Positions 36,141 through 46,586 are shown, numbered from the stretch's first letter. The stretch: DNA of 64,000 bases from Tychonema sp. LEGE 06208 (GCF_015207505.1 NZ_JADEWT010000011.1:26201-90200); one strand, 5' to 3'. Translations and numbers: made by a program. Notes: generated from the sequence alone by a model not told the origin.

Positions 36141-37520
36141 ATGTCATCAGAAAAAAAATTAGCCATCAAAGGCGCATTCTGGACGATCGCCAGCTATGGA
36201 AGCAGTCAAATTATCCGATTTGGCAGCAACCTAATTTTGACCCGCCTGCTTTTGCCCGAACTATTTGGTTTAATGGGTCTAGCCTACGTTTTCATCACAG
36301 GTGTCCACCTATTCACAGACATAGGTTTGGGCCCAAGCATCATTCAAAACAAGCGCGGGAACGAGCCAGAATTTCTCAACACCGCTTGGACAATGCAAGT
36401 TCTTCGCAGCTTGTTTGTTTGGTTGTGTTTAATGTTAATCACCTGGCCAGTTGCTAACTTTTATGAAGAACCGCGTCTTCTGTGGTTGCTTCCCTGCATA
36501 AGTATAAATACCCTAATAGGAGGGTTCAAATCCACTTCCGTATCCACCCTCGAACGCAAAATGAGCATCAAGCAAGTAGTGCTTTTTGAGTTGGGGATAC
36601 AGGCAATTTCTACTACAGTGATGATTGTATGGGCTTTTTTCCATCCTACAATCTGGGCTATCCTCGCCGGCGGTTTTGCTAACTCTATAATAGAGTTAGT
36701 ATGGAGCCATTTTTTGATTCCCGGCAAGTCAAACCGCTTCGCTTGGGACAAAGAAGCCGCTAAAGAAATATTTTCTTATGGAAAATGGATATTTTTATCG
36801 ACGATTTTATTTTTTCTGTGCTCTCAAGCCGATCGCCTAGTTCTAGGGAAAATCTTTACTTTAACAATGTTGGGCATTTACGGCATCGCTTTTACCCTCG
36901 GCGATATGCCGCGCCAAGTGATCATCGCCCTCGCAGGTAGGGTGATTTTCCCCTCAATTTCGATGCTAGCAGAATTGCCTCGTGAGGAATTGCGCGCCAA
37001 AATTATTAAAAACCGCAACTTAATCCTGATACCTTTAGCCGTAGGCTTAGCAATTTTTGTGAGCTTTGGAGATCAGGTCATTTTAACATTGTACAGGAAA
37101 GAGTATATGGCAGCATCTTGGATGATGCCAATCTTGGCTTTAGGTATCTGGCACACTACTCTCCACAATTTGATGGGTTCTTGTTTGTTAGCGGTTGGCA
37201 AATCTCAATATGCAGCTATGGGCAATCTGGTAACTTTCTTGAGTATCACTATTGGCATCCCAGTCGGATATCATTTTTTTGGTAATTTAGGTGCTGTGAT
37301 TGCTGTAGCTGTCGGTGATATTCCTACTTATTTAGTAACCAGCTACGGTCTTTGGAAAGAAAGGCTAACTTGTTTTTGGGAGGATATCCAATTGACAGCA
37401 CTGTTCTTAGGCGTACTAGCTGGCATACTTTGCATTAGAATGTATGTCCTCGGTTGGGGACTACCTATCGACAAAATATCACCGATGGATTTAGTACCGA
37501 TCAATCAACTATTTAAGTAA
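36141..37520 (+). CDS. Wzx-like oligosaccharide flippase
   Basis: A 459-residue polytopic protein with 12 or so TM helices. The start MSSEKKLAIKGAFWTIASYG and the segment LILTRLLLPELFGLMGLAYVFITG are typical of the polysaccharide transporter (WzxC/RfbX) family of the MOP superfamily, which flips lipid-linked glycans to the periplasm. The DIGLGPSIIQNK motif also matches. It is followed after about 120 bp by a glycosyltransferase-like gene that is now broken, and an O-antigen ligase gene lies at the left edge of the window, so surface polysaccharide export is a theme. Confidence 0.9.
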   Translation: MSSEKKLAIKGAFWTIASYGSSQIIRFGSNLILTRLLLPELFGLMGLAYVFITGVHLFTDIGLGPSIIQNKRGNEPEFLNTAWTMQVLRSLFVWLCLMLITWPVANFYEEPRLLWLLPCISINTLIGGFKSTSVSTLERKMSIKQVVLFELGIQAISTTVMIVWAFFHPTIWAILAGGFANSIIELVWSHFLIPGKSNRFAWDKEAAKEIFSYGKWIFLSTILFFLCSQADRLVLGKIFTLTMLGIYGIAFTLGDMPRQVIIALAGRVIFPSISMLAELPREELRAKIIKNRNLILIPLAVGLAIFVSFGDQVILTLYRKEYMAASWMMPILALGIWHTTLHNLMGSCLLAVGKSQYAAMGNLVTFLSITIGIPVGYHFFGNLGAVIAVAVGDIPTYLVTSYGLWKERLTCFWEDIQLTALFLGVLAGILCIRMYVLGWGLPIDKISPMDLVPINQLFK

Positions 37521-37641
37521 ACACAAAGGAGATTGTCTGTAGGTCAGATGAATATACACTAAAAAGAAAAGTAATACACTTTATCTTTTTCCAAATTGCT
37601 TTGTTACAAGAAATATCGCGATCGGTTGTTAGGTATATAAA

Positions 37642-38526
37642 ATGATGCTTTTTTATCAAAAAAAACCGATCATAAATTTATTTCGAGAAAACGAACAGCC
37701 CCAACAAGAACGCCCCAAAGTCTTTGTTGCTGTCGCGCATATTACATCAGTTGAAGAATCTAACAATCCAGAAAAAGGGGCAGCAAAGATAGAGAGACTC
37801 GCGCACACCATAGACGGACTGTGGACAAGTTTTGCTCATTGCAATCTGAGTATTTCGATCCAAACTCTACCGAACAGGCACGTTACAGCTTATTTGCCTG
37901 AATATCAAACTAAGTGCGTTCAGGTACCAGAATATCCTGAATGCGACCCAAGGTTTGTAGAGTTTAGACTTCAGGAAGAGTTTGTTGAAAAAGTAGAATA
38001 ATTTGAAGGGTTTTTATTTATAGAAGATGACATTATTTTGTCGGATGCTTTCACTCTAGAAAAACTAGAAAAATTCAACCAACAAAGCGGGTATGAAAAT
38101 GCAATTCTTTACCCAAACCGTTATGAAATGTATCAAGGGACTAAGGGATATATTGATTTGACGATAACGCAACCATTGGTAATAAACAAGCTATCTAGTG
38201 TAGAGATAGAAGGTGTAAGATTTGCCGAATTTAACAATCCTAACGCAGCATTTTACTGTTTGTCAATAAAGCAGATGAAACACTGGATAAAATCAGGTCG
38301 TTTCTTCAAAAATCAAATAGTGGATGTCCGGTCTTTAGAGAGTGCAGCAACTTTTTGTCTTTGGGAATGTTTCTCTATATATAAGCCTCACCCATCAAAT
38401 TTAAACTATTTTGAGGTCAGGCATTACGATAGCAAATATTCTAAGTTATATCCCGAACCGCAATCGCCCTATACACTGTCAGCGGTTAATCAGAGTTCCA
38501 ATATACCAATCGTCAAGAATTCGTGA
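37642..38526 (+). pseudogene. Glycosyltransferase-like gene with one in-frame stop
   Basis: Two open stretches (37642-38001 and 38038-38526) lie in the same frame, separated only by TAA at 37999-38001. Reading through gives FVEKVE-stop-FEGFLFIEDDIILSDAFTLEKLEKF, where the FIEDDI block is a typical nucleotide-sugar/metal-binding DxD-like site in the middle of one domain. The first half has KVFVAVAHITSVEE and NRHVTAYLPEYQTKCVQVPEYP, and the second has YENAILYPNRYEMYQGTKGYIDL. Nothing else is broken, so a single nonsense change (or a base error) in an about 294-residue gene explains it. The second half could only restart at TTG 38038. A strong terminator follows. Confidence 0.8.
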
Positions 38527-38600
38527 AATAATGGCTCTGGGCTAAGTAGCCGTCTGAATTATTAGGAGTTTTGGACGCGGTGGCGATCGATCTCAGATTG

Positions 38601-38643
38601 GTTCGCGCGTGCGGACTGAAGTCCGCACGCGCGAACTTTTTTT
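38601..38643 (+). terminator. Strong Rho-independent terminator
   Basis: 17-bp arms (GTTCGCGCGTGCGGACT, 38601-38617, and its complement 38620-38636) with a 2-nt GA loop, followed by seven T (38637-38643). It lies about 75 bp after the broken glycosyltransferase gene. Confidence 0.88.
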
Positions 38644-38780
38644 GCTAGGATCGTCAACCGGAGTCGATCTGAAACTCCGATCGCCAAATTGGGTTTTTGA
38701 GCTGGGTGCGCCTGGGAATGTAAAATTTAAGAGGGAAAATTGGGCAGTGATTTTTCACCATAAATAGGAGAGAACAATTT

Positions 38781-40349
38781 GTGAATATTTTTAACAAAAA
38801 ATTTAATCCTTCATTCTTCGGTATTCTGCCGTTCAAACAGCCGATCGACCGCACGGCCATCTTTCTGATGTTAATGTTGAGCGTCTTAATCGGACTGCTG
38901 CTGCTGAGTGGCGATCGCACAGCGCCCAGAGTGCGAGAATTTAGCTGGGAAAACAAACAAATCGGCGCGCGAGATACCGGCTTTCTCCTCACCTTCTTTC
39001 GCCCGATGAACCACTCCACCGTCGAGGAAAACTTAACGCTAGAACCTCCCCTCCCCGGTAAATTTAGTTGGGCGGGACGGCGCATGGCTTACACCCTCCA
39101 AGATCCAGCACCCTACGGCGTTACCTACACATTAAAACTCGCTGGTGCAACGGACAAGTATTTCGGAGAAAACAACCAATATAAAGGCACGCCAATGCAG
39201 CCGTTTAGCAGTTCCTTTCGCACTCGCGATCGGGCTTTTGCTTATATCGGCGTTCAAGGCGAAACAGAAAGCAGATTAATGCTAGTCAATCTCTCCAGCA
39301 GCGAATCGAAACCGATACCCCTGACTCCCAAAGATTTGGTTGTCACCGATTTTAAACCCTATCCCGGGGGCGATCGCATTTTATTCTCAGCCACAGATCG
39401 ATCGATCGCCCGTACTCGCGGCACCCTAAATCAAGAACTATTTACAGTCACCACCGGCCTCAATCCCCAATCCCCCGGAGAAGAACCCCAACAAAAACAG
39501 CCAGCAGGTAGAATCGACAAACTACTAGACTCCAAAGATTACCAAAACCTAAAATTTGACCTTTCAGCCGACGGAAAAATCATCCTGATTCAGCGCGTCA
39601 ACCGCAGCAATCCCAGCGATTTCAGCCCTTGGATTCTCGAAGAAAAATTACCGCCCCGACCATTGGAAAATCAACAAGGCGGAGATTTTATGATTCGGCC
39701 CGACAGCAAATCGGTGGTAATATCTCAAAAACAAGGATTAGCGATCGTCCCGCTTAAACCAGAAGCAGACCCAGTAGAACTTTTACCAAAATACGAACAA
39801 GTATTGGGCCTGGCCCGCGACAACTCCGCCGCCGCCTATGTTAAATACAACGGCGACTTTACTCGATCGCTTTTCATCTTAGACAACCAAGGTGTGGAAC
39901 AAGAAATATTGCGGATTCCCGGCAGCATTATCTCCGTTTATTTCGACCCGCGCAAAAACAAAGACAATCAATTCCAGCGTCTTTACTGTTTGTTAGCCCA
40001 ACGCCTCGAAACAGAAAGCTACACAGAACAGCCTTTTATCGCGACCATCGACCTCAAAAAAGAAGGCACTCGTTTGGTAGGAACCATCAAACCGCTGCTA
40101 GTTTTGCCGAACCAATTAGATACCCAAATCAGTTTATCTCCCGACGGTCTGGCATTAATTTTCGACCAATTAGTTACATCAGCAAAACCGTCAGCAGCAG
40201 ACAGTCCCCGCAACTCCGGCGGACAGTCGATCGCCACCAGCCGCCTCTGGGTGCTACCCCTATTAGAAATACCTCCAGACGGTTCTGCTGCAAAAGTACA
40301 GCCCGAAGAACTTCCCTTTGCCGGCTATCATCCCCGCTGGCTGCCGTAA
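38781..40349 (+). CDS. Membrane-anchored protein with propeller-like repeats
   Basis: A 522-residue protein starting at GTG 38781 after an AGGAGAGAA Shine-Dalgarno. One TM helix (about 26-44, MLMLSVLIGLLLLS) anchors a large exported domain. It begins with an Ig-like SbsA-type part (about 50-150: PMNHSTVEENLTLEPPLPG, TYTLKLAG), then repeated blocks in which a short beta segment is followed by PGGDRILFSA, SADGKIILIQR and SPDGLALIFDQ, the pattern of TolB/WD40-like propeller blades. No catalytic motif is seen. Likely an envelope or thylakoid-lumen scaffold; the exact role is unknown. Confidence 0.82.
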   Translation: MNIFNKKFNPSFFGILPFKQPIDRTAIFLMLMLSVLIGLLLLSGDRTAPRVREFSWENKQIGARDTGFLLTFFRPMNHSTVEENLTLEPPLPGKFSWAGRRMAYTLQDPAPYGVTYTLKLAGATDKYFGENNQYKGTPMQPFSSSFRTRDRAFAYIGVQGETESRLMLVNLSSSESKPIPLTPKDLVVTDFKPYPGGDRILFSATDRSIARTRGTLNQELFTVTTGLNPQSPGEEPQQKQPAGRIDKLLDSKDYQNLKFDLSADGKIILIQRVNRSNPSDFSPWILEEKLPPRPLENQQGGDFMIRPDSKSVVISQKQGLAIVPLKPEADPVELLPKYEQVLGLARDNSAAAYVKYNGDFTRSLFILDNQGVEQEILRIPGSIISVYFDPRKNKDNQFQRLYCLLAQRLETESYTEQPFIATIDLKKEGTRLVGTIKPLLVLPNQLDTQISLSPDGLALIFDQLVTSAKPSAADSPRNSGGQSIATSRLWVLPLLEIPPDGSAAKVQPEELPFAGYHPRWLP

Positions 40350-40865
40350 ATCGATTTTATACTTTATGGCGATCGCAGGTGGAGAGAGTTTGAGAGTTTG
40401 AAAAAAGTTAACGATTTTCAGTTGGTCGAGATATAAAACGTTTATTTGCACAACAGCCTCGCGCCAAAAAGTGCTTGTTACAAAACCGGAGATGCTCCAT
40501 AACACAGCGAGATTCATGTCGATCGCTCTGACAAATTTGTTTACACAATCAAAATCATTTCAACATCAATTGTAACCAATCTTAACGACCCAATAAATAA
40601 GGATAAGCTTTCTAACAGAAGAATAACTAAAGTGTGTTCCTTGGCTTCAATGTCAAGCACCCTGAGCTTGATTTCTGCAATTAAGCTTAAGCCTTAAAAT
40701 AATTAGTAATCGCCTCAAATCAAGTGCAGGCATCGAACTCGCTCTTTTTGGGTCGATCCCGGACTAGATAGCGAACTGATATAAAATTAATAAGATACAG
40801 AAATCCGCAGGTACATTGGGTATCAAAAATATTACTGCTATAAATAGCAGACTCTCAGGTTTGTT
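40350..40865. other. Intergenic region, no gene recognised
   Basis: About 515 bp between same-strand genes. It contains short inverted AAGCTTAAG-like sequence near 40680 and AT-rich DNA near 40780-40860 that could be the promoter of the 1060-residue kinase. No coding frame of any quality was found on either strand. Confidence 0.5.
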
Positions 40866-43800
40866 ATGCCAACCACTAACCCCAGTCTCAAGAATTTTAT
40901 CTCCCCAGTGCCACTGTGCCGACCAACGGCGACACTAGAATCGCTGCGGTCAATTTTCATGGAGGGAAATTGCGATCGAGTCGCAGTAGTCAACGAACAG
41001 AAGGAGCCCCTAGGATTAGTTTACCTCCGCAGCCTTTGGATGGGCACGGACTCGCGCACAAACGACGGAGAGCAACTTTTGTCGGAAAGCTCGATCGCGA
41101 TCGAACCCATCACCATAGTACCGGCCGCTTTGAGTGTCAGCGAATTCTGGCAGTACCTGCAAAAAGAACAACTAAATAGCCCAGCCCACAGCCAAAGCGT
41201 CGGCGGTTTCTCCAAAAGCCCGATCGCCCTTACAGATGCCAGCGGTAAATTTTTAGGACTCCTAGAGAGCCTGAGCCTGCTGCAATATATCGCCACACTC
41301 AACAGCAGCAGTCAGGCGGAGTCAACAGCAGTCAAAGAAATCGAATTAATACCCGTTTCCTCGGCGCTAGCCACCGCCGAGGGCAAAGGGCGCTTTTTAG
41401 AAGCGGGATTGAAACCCTCGGAAAACCTTAACTCCCTAGTCCAACTCCTAGAAAAACTGCCCCTACCGCTGAGATTGCAAACCCCCAGCGGACAAATAGT
41501 CAGTCAAAACGCAGCGTGGCGGATTTTGCTGGGAGCCGGGCCTCAACCAATTCCAGAACCAGCAGCAAATTTGGGCAAACACTCGTCCCACCAACCAAGC
41601 CATGTAACCACCGAATACCAGACTGTGCAATTCGAGGCTATCACCTCTGAGTGCAGGAGCTTAGTAGGAGTAAGTCGATCGGGCGATCGGGATGCAGCCT
41701 CCGCCAGCAGTTGCGCGCTACCCCTGTACTCAGCCGCCTCCCCATCAACCTTAACCGCTCCAGCTTGGTGCGCCATCGCAGGCAAACCAGACACATACAT
41801 TTGCGACTGCCCGGTACAAACAGGTCAAGAACGGATCTGGCAATTTGTCAAACAGCCGCTCGGAGACCAGCTAATTTTAGTCATGGGACAAGATGTCACC
41901 GAAGAACATTTAGTCGCCAAAGAACTAGCAGCAAAAAACGCAGACTTAATCCACCTCAACCGACTAAAAGACGAATTTTTATCCTGCATCAGCCACGAAC
42001 TAAAAACCCCGCTCACCGCCGTCCTCGGTTTGTCAAGCCTCCTCAAAGATAAATTGATCGGAGAACTCAACGACCGGCAATCACGTTACGCCAAACTAAT
42101 CCATCAAAGCGGACGGCATTTGATGACAATAGTTAACGACATTTTAGACTTGACCCGCATGGAAACCGGGCAGCTAGAACTAATTCCCGAATCCGTAGAA
42201 ATAGCAGCAACCTGCAAAAGAGCCTTTGAACAAGCAAAACAACTGCAACAGCAAGAAGAAAAATCTCCCCCCAAAACAAACGGCGAAGCAAAGGCAGAAC
42301 CGTCAGAAAAAATAGAATTTACACTCGAAATAGAACCGGGACTGAGCTATTTGATTGCCGACGAACTGCGGCTGCGACAAATGCTCGTCAATCTCCTTGC
42401 CAACGCCCTAAAATTCACCGAAGCCGGCGGCAAAATCGGATTGAAAGTAAATGTTTGGGAAGGTTGGCTCGCCTTCACCGTTTGGGACACCGGCATCGGC
42501 ATCCCCGCCGACAAACAGCACCTGATCTTTCAAAAATTCCAACAGCTAGAAAGCCCCCTGACCAGACGTTTTCAAGGAACCGGACTCGGACTGGTACTCA
42601 CTCAAAGGCTCGCGAGGCTCCACGGCGGAGACGTTTCGTTTATTTCCTCAGAAAACCGAGGCTCTGAATTTACCCTGCTGCTGCCGCCAAATCCTCCCGG
42701 AAACTGCGGGGAAGAATCCCCACCGCCTGCTTTGGCCGAGGAAGAATTATTCAAACCAAAATATCAGCATCCGATCGCCAATTCTCGCTCTCGTTTAGTA
42801 TTAATAGTCGAAGCAGTTCCCAAATATATCGAAGATTTAACCAACGTCCTCTCCAGTTTGGGCTACCAAGTAATAGTCGCCCGTTCCGGCACCGAAGCCC
42901 TGGAAAAAGCCCGCAGGTTCAGTCCCGAAGCGATATTCCTCAACCCGCTGCTGCCCCTGTTGTCCGGTTGGGACGTGCTGACGCTGCTCAAGAGCGATCC
43001 AGATACCCGATCGATTCCGGCGATCGTCACAGCCACCAGAGGCGAAAAAGAACGGGCTGCTATCAACCGCGCCGAAGGCTTTTTGAGCTTGCCGGTGGAA
43101 GAACCCGCTTTGCGAAGGTTGCTGGCAGATTCGATCGGCCAAAGTAATGCTAGTAGCAACAAGGTGATAAATTCTTTAACCGTGTTGTGGCTAAGCCCGC
43201 AAAATAGTTCGTCTCAAGGTTCCGCTTTACTGCTAAATCCCACCTACTGCCGGGTTTTAGAGGCAGACGACCTCGACCAAGCAGAACTCGTCGCCCGAAT
43301 TTGGCGGCCTTCGGCGATCGTTTTGGACAGTACAAGTCAACTGCAAAACCCCTTAGCTTTTATTGAACAGTTAAGTCGGTCTCGAAATTTGGGTTCTCTC
43401 CCCTTGGTGACTTTAGACCCAGCAACTACGCAACTGGCCAATCAAATCAAAGGATTGTCGGTATTTCCCTGTTTGGCAGCCGGCAGTCCCGAAGGCACTC
43501 TTTTGGGCGCCTCTGCGTTGTGGCAAGTGATTCAAGTAGCTGCGGGCATGAGTTGGAAGCCCAGCATTTTATTGGCTGACATTTCGACTTTACCGGACTT
43601 GCACCGCGCGGCTGGGGAGAATATAACAAAAGAATTGAAAAATGGCGATCGATCGACAAATGCCGAGATTCCCATGCCCAATTCCCAGTTTTGTACTCCC
43701 AACTTTCAAGCTTTTATTCAATACATCCAAACCGCAGGATTCCGAGGGTCGATCGCACCCTGCTGGAGAGAAGTTTTGCAGCAGTTGCAATATCAAAGCG

Positions 43801-44048
43801 TTGACTTAGTTTTGCTGTGCTTGCGAGATGCCCCCTCAGAATCAACTGCTATGTTGCAAGCGCTCTCGAACCTGCGACAAATGACTGGACAACTGCCAAT
43901 TTTAGTCTGGGATTATCGATCTGTTGTAAATTCAGAATCCGAGGCGATCGACTTTTTGCTGCAAGAAGTATCGGCTAAAATTTTGCCTTCTTCCTTATCG
44001 GTAGCACAATTGTTAGACCAAATTCAACAGGCTTTATTAACTCACTAA
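40866..44048 (+). CDS. CBS-histidine kinase with degenerate receiver domains
   Basis: A 1060-residue cytosolic protein. A CBS pair (about 12-145: CDRVAVVNEQKEPLGLVYLR and IALTDASGKFLGLL) is followed by a PAS-like region (about 190-345), HisKA with His377 (CISHELKTPLTAVLGL) and HATPase_c (LANALKF, DTGIGIPADK, GTGLGLVLT). A receiver-like domain at about 643-757 has lost every key residue: EA instead of the acidic pair, Asn693 (IFLNPLLP) at the phospho-Asp position, and Leu instead of Lys (FLSLPVEE). Two further receiver-like folds without active sites fill 765-1058 (TVLWLSPQNSS, SVDLVLLCLRD). They probably act as protein-binding domains. The 3' end is duplicated in the DNA just downstream. Confidence 0.9.
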   Translation: MPTTNPSLKNFISPVPLCRPTATLESLRSIFMEGNCDRVAVVNEQKEPLGLVYLRSLWMGTDSRTNDGEQLLSESSIAIEPITIVPAALSVSEFWQYLQKEQLNSPAHSQSVGGFSKSPIALTDASGKFLGLLESLSLLQYIATLNSSSQAESTAVKEIELIPVSSALATAEGKGRFLEAGLKPSENLNSLVQLLEKLPLPLRLQTPSGQIVSQNAAWRILLGAGPQPIPEPAANLGKHSSHQPSHVTTEYQTVQFEAITSECRSLVGVSRSGDRDAASASSCALPLYSAASPSTLTAPAWCAIAGKPDTYICDCPVQTGQERIWQFVKQPLGDQLILVMGQDVTEEHLVAKELAAKNADLIHLNRLKDEFLSCISHELKTPLTAVLGLSSLLKDKLIGELNDRQSRYAKLIHQSGRHLMTIVNDILDLTRMETGQLELIPESVEIAATCKRAFEQAKQLQQQEEKSPPKTNGEAKAEPSEKIEFTLEIEPGLSYLIADELRLRQMLVNLLANALKFTEAGGKIGLKVNVWEGWLAFTVWDTGIGIPADKQHLIFQKFQQLESPLTRRFQGTGLGLVLTQRLARLHGGDVSFISSENRGSEFTLLLPPNPPGNCGEESPPPALAEEELFKPKYQHPIANSRSRLVLIVEAVPKYIEDLTNVLSSLGYQVIVARSGTEALEKARRFSPEAIFLNPLLPLLSGWDVLTLLKSDPDTRSIPAIVTATRGEKERAAINRAEGFLSLPVEEPALRRLLADSIGQSNASSNKVINSLTVLWLSPQNSSSQGSALLLNPTYCRVLEADDLDQAELVARIWRPSAIVLDSTSQLQNPLAFIEQLSRSRNLGSLPLVTLDPATTQLANQIKGLSVFPCLAAGSPEGTLLGASALWQVIQVAAGMSWKPSILLADISTLPDLHRAAGENITKELKNGDRSTNAEIPMPNSQFCTPNFQAFIQYIQTAGFRGSIAPCWREVLQQLQYQSVDLVLLCLRDAPSESTAMLQALSNLRQMTGQLPILVWDYRSVVNSESEAIDFLLQEVSAKILPSSLSVAQLLDQIQQALLTH

Positions 44049-44200
44049 ATATTGCTAAAAACAAAAAAGTCTCAGGTTTTAAGTAAGGATTTCAGTCCTC
44101 TCTAAAGCAGTATTTAACAGACTTTATTAACTCACTAAAGTTGCTAAAATAAAAAAATCCTCTGGTTTTAAGTAAGGATTTCAGTCCTCTCTAAAGCAGT
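44026..44200. repeat. Tandem duplication of the kinase gene 3' end
   Basis: Two copies of an about 85-90 bp unit (first from about 44026, second from about 44116) each contain CTTTATTAACTCACTAA, the last codons and stop of the 1060-residue kinase, then TTAAGTAAGGATTTCAGTCC and CTCTAAAGCAG. The second copy is noncoding. It is a clean local duplication with a few later substitutions. Confidence 0.88.
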
Positions 44201-44303
44201 GAATCAAAAATATTATCCCTGAGTGCAAAACAGAATCTGGGAACAATTTAACAGAAAACCGCAAAACGTTGCGAGTCAGGAAGCAATATCAAAACTCAAA
44301 AAT

Positions 44304-45239
44304 ATGAGTTATTATAGGCGATCGAGAAACCATTATATTTTTTCCTGGGGCTGTACAGTGCCTAATCGCATTTCTTTAATATCTCTGGCGATCGCGCTTT
44401 TTTTGGGGACAATGCCCAAGCCCGTTGTCGCACAGGCACTCCTGCCTTACACCCTGCAAATCGACTCGGCCCAACTCGACCAGACAGCCTTGAGCCTTGC
44501 TGAAGAAGCAGTCCAGCTAGCCAGACTCCAGCAGTACCAACTCGCCATCCCCAGAGCCGCACTCGCCACACAGTTAGCCCCCAAGAACGATCGAGCTTGG
44601 ACTTTGTTAGGCAGCTTGTACCTTCAAGTCGAACAGTTGGACAAAGGGATTGAAGCTTTGGGGCAAGCTCAATCTCTATCGCCAGAAAATCCCTCAATTA
44701 AATTTGTCTTGGGAGAAGCTTACTTTCGGCAAGCGAAGTACGAAAAAGCAGCCGAATACCTGCAAGCTGGTTTGAAAATAAAGCCAGACACTCCGGGCGC
44801 ATTATTTGATTTGGGCAACGCTTTTTACAAGCTCAAGCGGTTTGATAATGCGATCGCCCAGTACGAAAAAGCCTTTGCTTTAGAAAAAAACCTGTGGCCC
44901 GCTATCAACAACATCGGATTAGTCAAATACGAAACCGGAGATGTCGATGGCGCAATCAAACGCTGGCAACAAGCGATCGCGATCGACAACAAAGCAGCAG
45001 AACCAATGCTAGCTCTAGCAGTAGCACTGTACAGCAAAGGCGACAAAGAAAAAGGTTTAGCAATGGGAGAAGCGGCCCTGAAATTAGACAGACGCTATGC
45101 CACTGTAGATTTTCTCAAAGAAAACCTCTGGGGCGATCGCTTGATCGCAGCCACCCAAAACTTCCTAGCCACCCCCCAAATTCAAGCAGCACTCACCAAA
45201 ATTCAAGAGGCTCCACCCCCTCCCCAGACATCGCCCTAA
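44304..45239 (+). CDS. Exported TPR-repeat protein
   Basis: A TPR protein of about 311 residues. I choose ATG 44304 (MSYYRRSRN); the frame is open back to GTG 44223 with poor protein text. A signal peptide (RISLISLAIALFLGTMPKPVVAQA) points to export to periplasm or lumen. About six TPR units follow, for example NDRAWTLLGSLYLQVEQLDKGIEALGQA, each about 34 residues with the W-LG-Y-A-P spacing; it ends in a Pro-rich tail. TPR domains scaffold protein complexes; no partner can be named. The GST-like gene starts 24 bp downstream, so the two may form an operon. Confidence 0.87.
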   Translation: MSYYRRSRNHYIFSWGCTVPNRISLISLAIALFLGTMPKPVVAQALLPYTLQIDSAQLDQTALSLAEEAVQLARLQQYQLAIPRAALATQLAPKNDRAWTLLGSLYLQVEQLDKGIEALGQAQSLSPENPSIKFVLGEAYFRQAKYEKAAEYLQAGLKIKPDTPGALFDLGNAFYKLKRFDNAIAQYEKAFALEKNLWPAINNIGLVKYETGDVDGAIKRWQQAIAIDNKAAEPMLALAVALYSKGDKEKGLAMGEAALKLDRRYATVDFLKENLWGDRLIAATQNFLATPQIQAALTKIQEAPPPPQTSP

Positions 45240-45263
45240 GCTTATTATCAGCCCAATTTAACT

Positions 45264-46475
45264 ATGACAACCACCGATCGCCTCGCGCCCCTAAGCTGGA
45301 CAGAATTGGAGGCACTCACAGACTTTCAAGTCGATCGCACCAACGGCCCCACCAACTCTCAAGCCCGCTTGCGCCTCTTCGGACATCCCGAATCCGACGT
45401 GAGAGTCACGCTGTACCGCGACAATCATGCGTGGTGTCCCTACTGCCAAAAAATCTGGCTGTGGCTAGAAGAAAAAGAAATCCCCTACCGTATTGACAAA
45501 GTTACAATGTTCTGCTATGGGGAAAAAGAAAGCTGGTACAAGCGCAAAGTGCCGTCAGGAATGTTACCGGCGATCGAGCTAGACGGCCGCATCATCACCG
45601 AAAGCGATGATATCTTAATCGCCCTCGAACGAGTCTATGGCCCCTTGGGTTTGGGGATGGAAAACCCGGCAGTCATACCCATGCGGCGGCTAGAACGACT
45701 GCTGTTTAGGGCTTGGTGCTCTTGGCTGTGCTACCCAGCAAGTTCAGCCAAAGTAGAACAGCACAACCGCAACCAATTTATCAGCGTCGTCACCCAGGTA
45801 GAAGCAGCCTTGGCTAGCACTCCGGGGCCTTATTTCCTCGATGAATTTGGCACTGCGGATGTCATCTTTACGCCCTACGTGGAACGGATGAATGCCAGTC
45901 TTTACTACTACAAAGGCTACTCGATGCGGGAAGAAAACCCGCGCTTTGCTGACTGGTTTGCGGCGATGGAAACCCGCCCTACCTATCGGGGCACCCAAAG
46001 CGATTTTCACACCCACGTCCACGATTTACCGCCTCAGATGGGCGGGTGTTATGAAAACGGCGAACCTCAGATGCTAGTCAATAAAGCCCGCGTGGATAAT
46101 GGGCCTTGGGCTGGACTGCCGGATGTGATGTATCCAGAACCGGAAACCTCCCGCGCTGAAGCACTTCACCGCGTCATTAAGCACCACCGCAACATCATTC
46201 GAGTCAATCCTGCTGATGACAATTTATTTGATGAGGCTTTGCGCTGTGCTTTAACTTTGATGATGACTGGCGAAGTTTGTACGCCGCCACCGGGTTCTGA
46301 TGCGGCTTTGCGGTATTTGCGCGATCGGGTGAATGTACCCCGCGATATGTCCATCTACGCCGCCAAGCGATTGAGGGAAGCGTTGGAGAAAACGGCGGCT
46401 TTGGTGGGTGATGGCCAAGGTTCTCCGATTCTGCTGAAGCATCGGCGAGATCAAGATCCGGCTAATTTTGTGTAG
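45264..46475 (+). CDS. Glutathione S-transferase-like protein
   Basis: A 403-residue protein, longer than a classic GST (about 220). A thioredoxin-fold GST-N domain (about 50-130) has [14 protein letters not shown] with a CPYC redox site, then [21 protein letters not shown], the cis-Pro and glutathione-contact region. A helical GST-C domain follows (about 150-260). An extra C-terminal domain of about 130 residues (from [20 protein letters not shown]) has alpha-helical text I do not recognise. The CPYC pair fits a glutathionyl or dehydroascorbate-type reductase better than a detoxifying transferase. It is 24 bp from the TPR gene. Confidence 0.88.
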   Translation: MTTTDRLAPLSWTELEALTDFQVDRTNGPTNSQARLRLFGHPESDVRVTLYRDNHAWCPYCQKIWLWLEEKEIPYRIDKVTMFCYGEKESWYKRKVPSGMLPAIELDGRIITESDDILIALERVYGPLGLGMENPAVIPMRRLERLLFRAWCSWLCYPASSAKVEQHNRNQFISVVTQVEAALASTPGPYFLDEFGTADVIFTPYVERMNASLYYYKGYSMREENPRFADWFAAMETRPTYRGTQSDFHTHVHDLPPQMGGCYENGEPQMLVNKARVDNGPWAGLPDVMYPEPETSRAEALHRVIKHHRNIIRVNPADDNLFDEALRCALTLMMTGEVCTPPPGSDAALRYLRDRVNVPRDMSIYAAKRLREALEKTAALVGDGQGSPILLKHRRDQDPANFV

Positions 46476-46586
46476 GGGGCGATCGGAATCAGACGGAATC
46501 GGCGCTGCTGCTGCTCTATTTCATCAACTTGCAATCTGGTCGATATTTCTGCTACCATTGGTAGTATTAAAAGTGGCATAAATAAT

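Noticed and set aside
44026..44200. Two-repeat CRISPR or attachment site
   Set aside because: It is a tandem duplication including coding bases of the upstream gene, with no spacer or integrase nearby.
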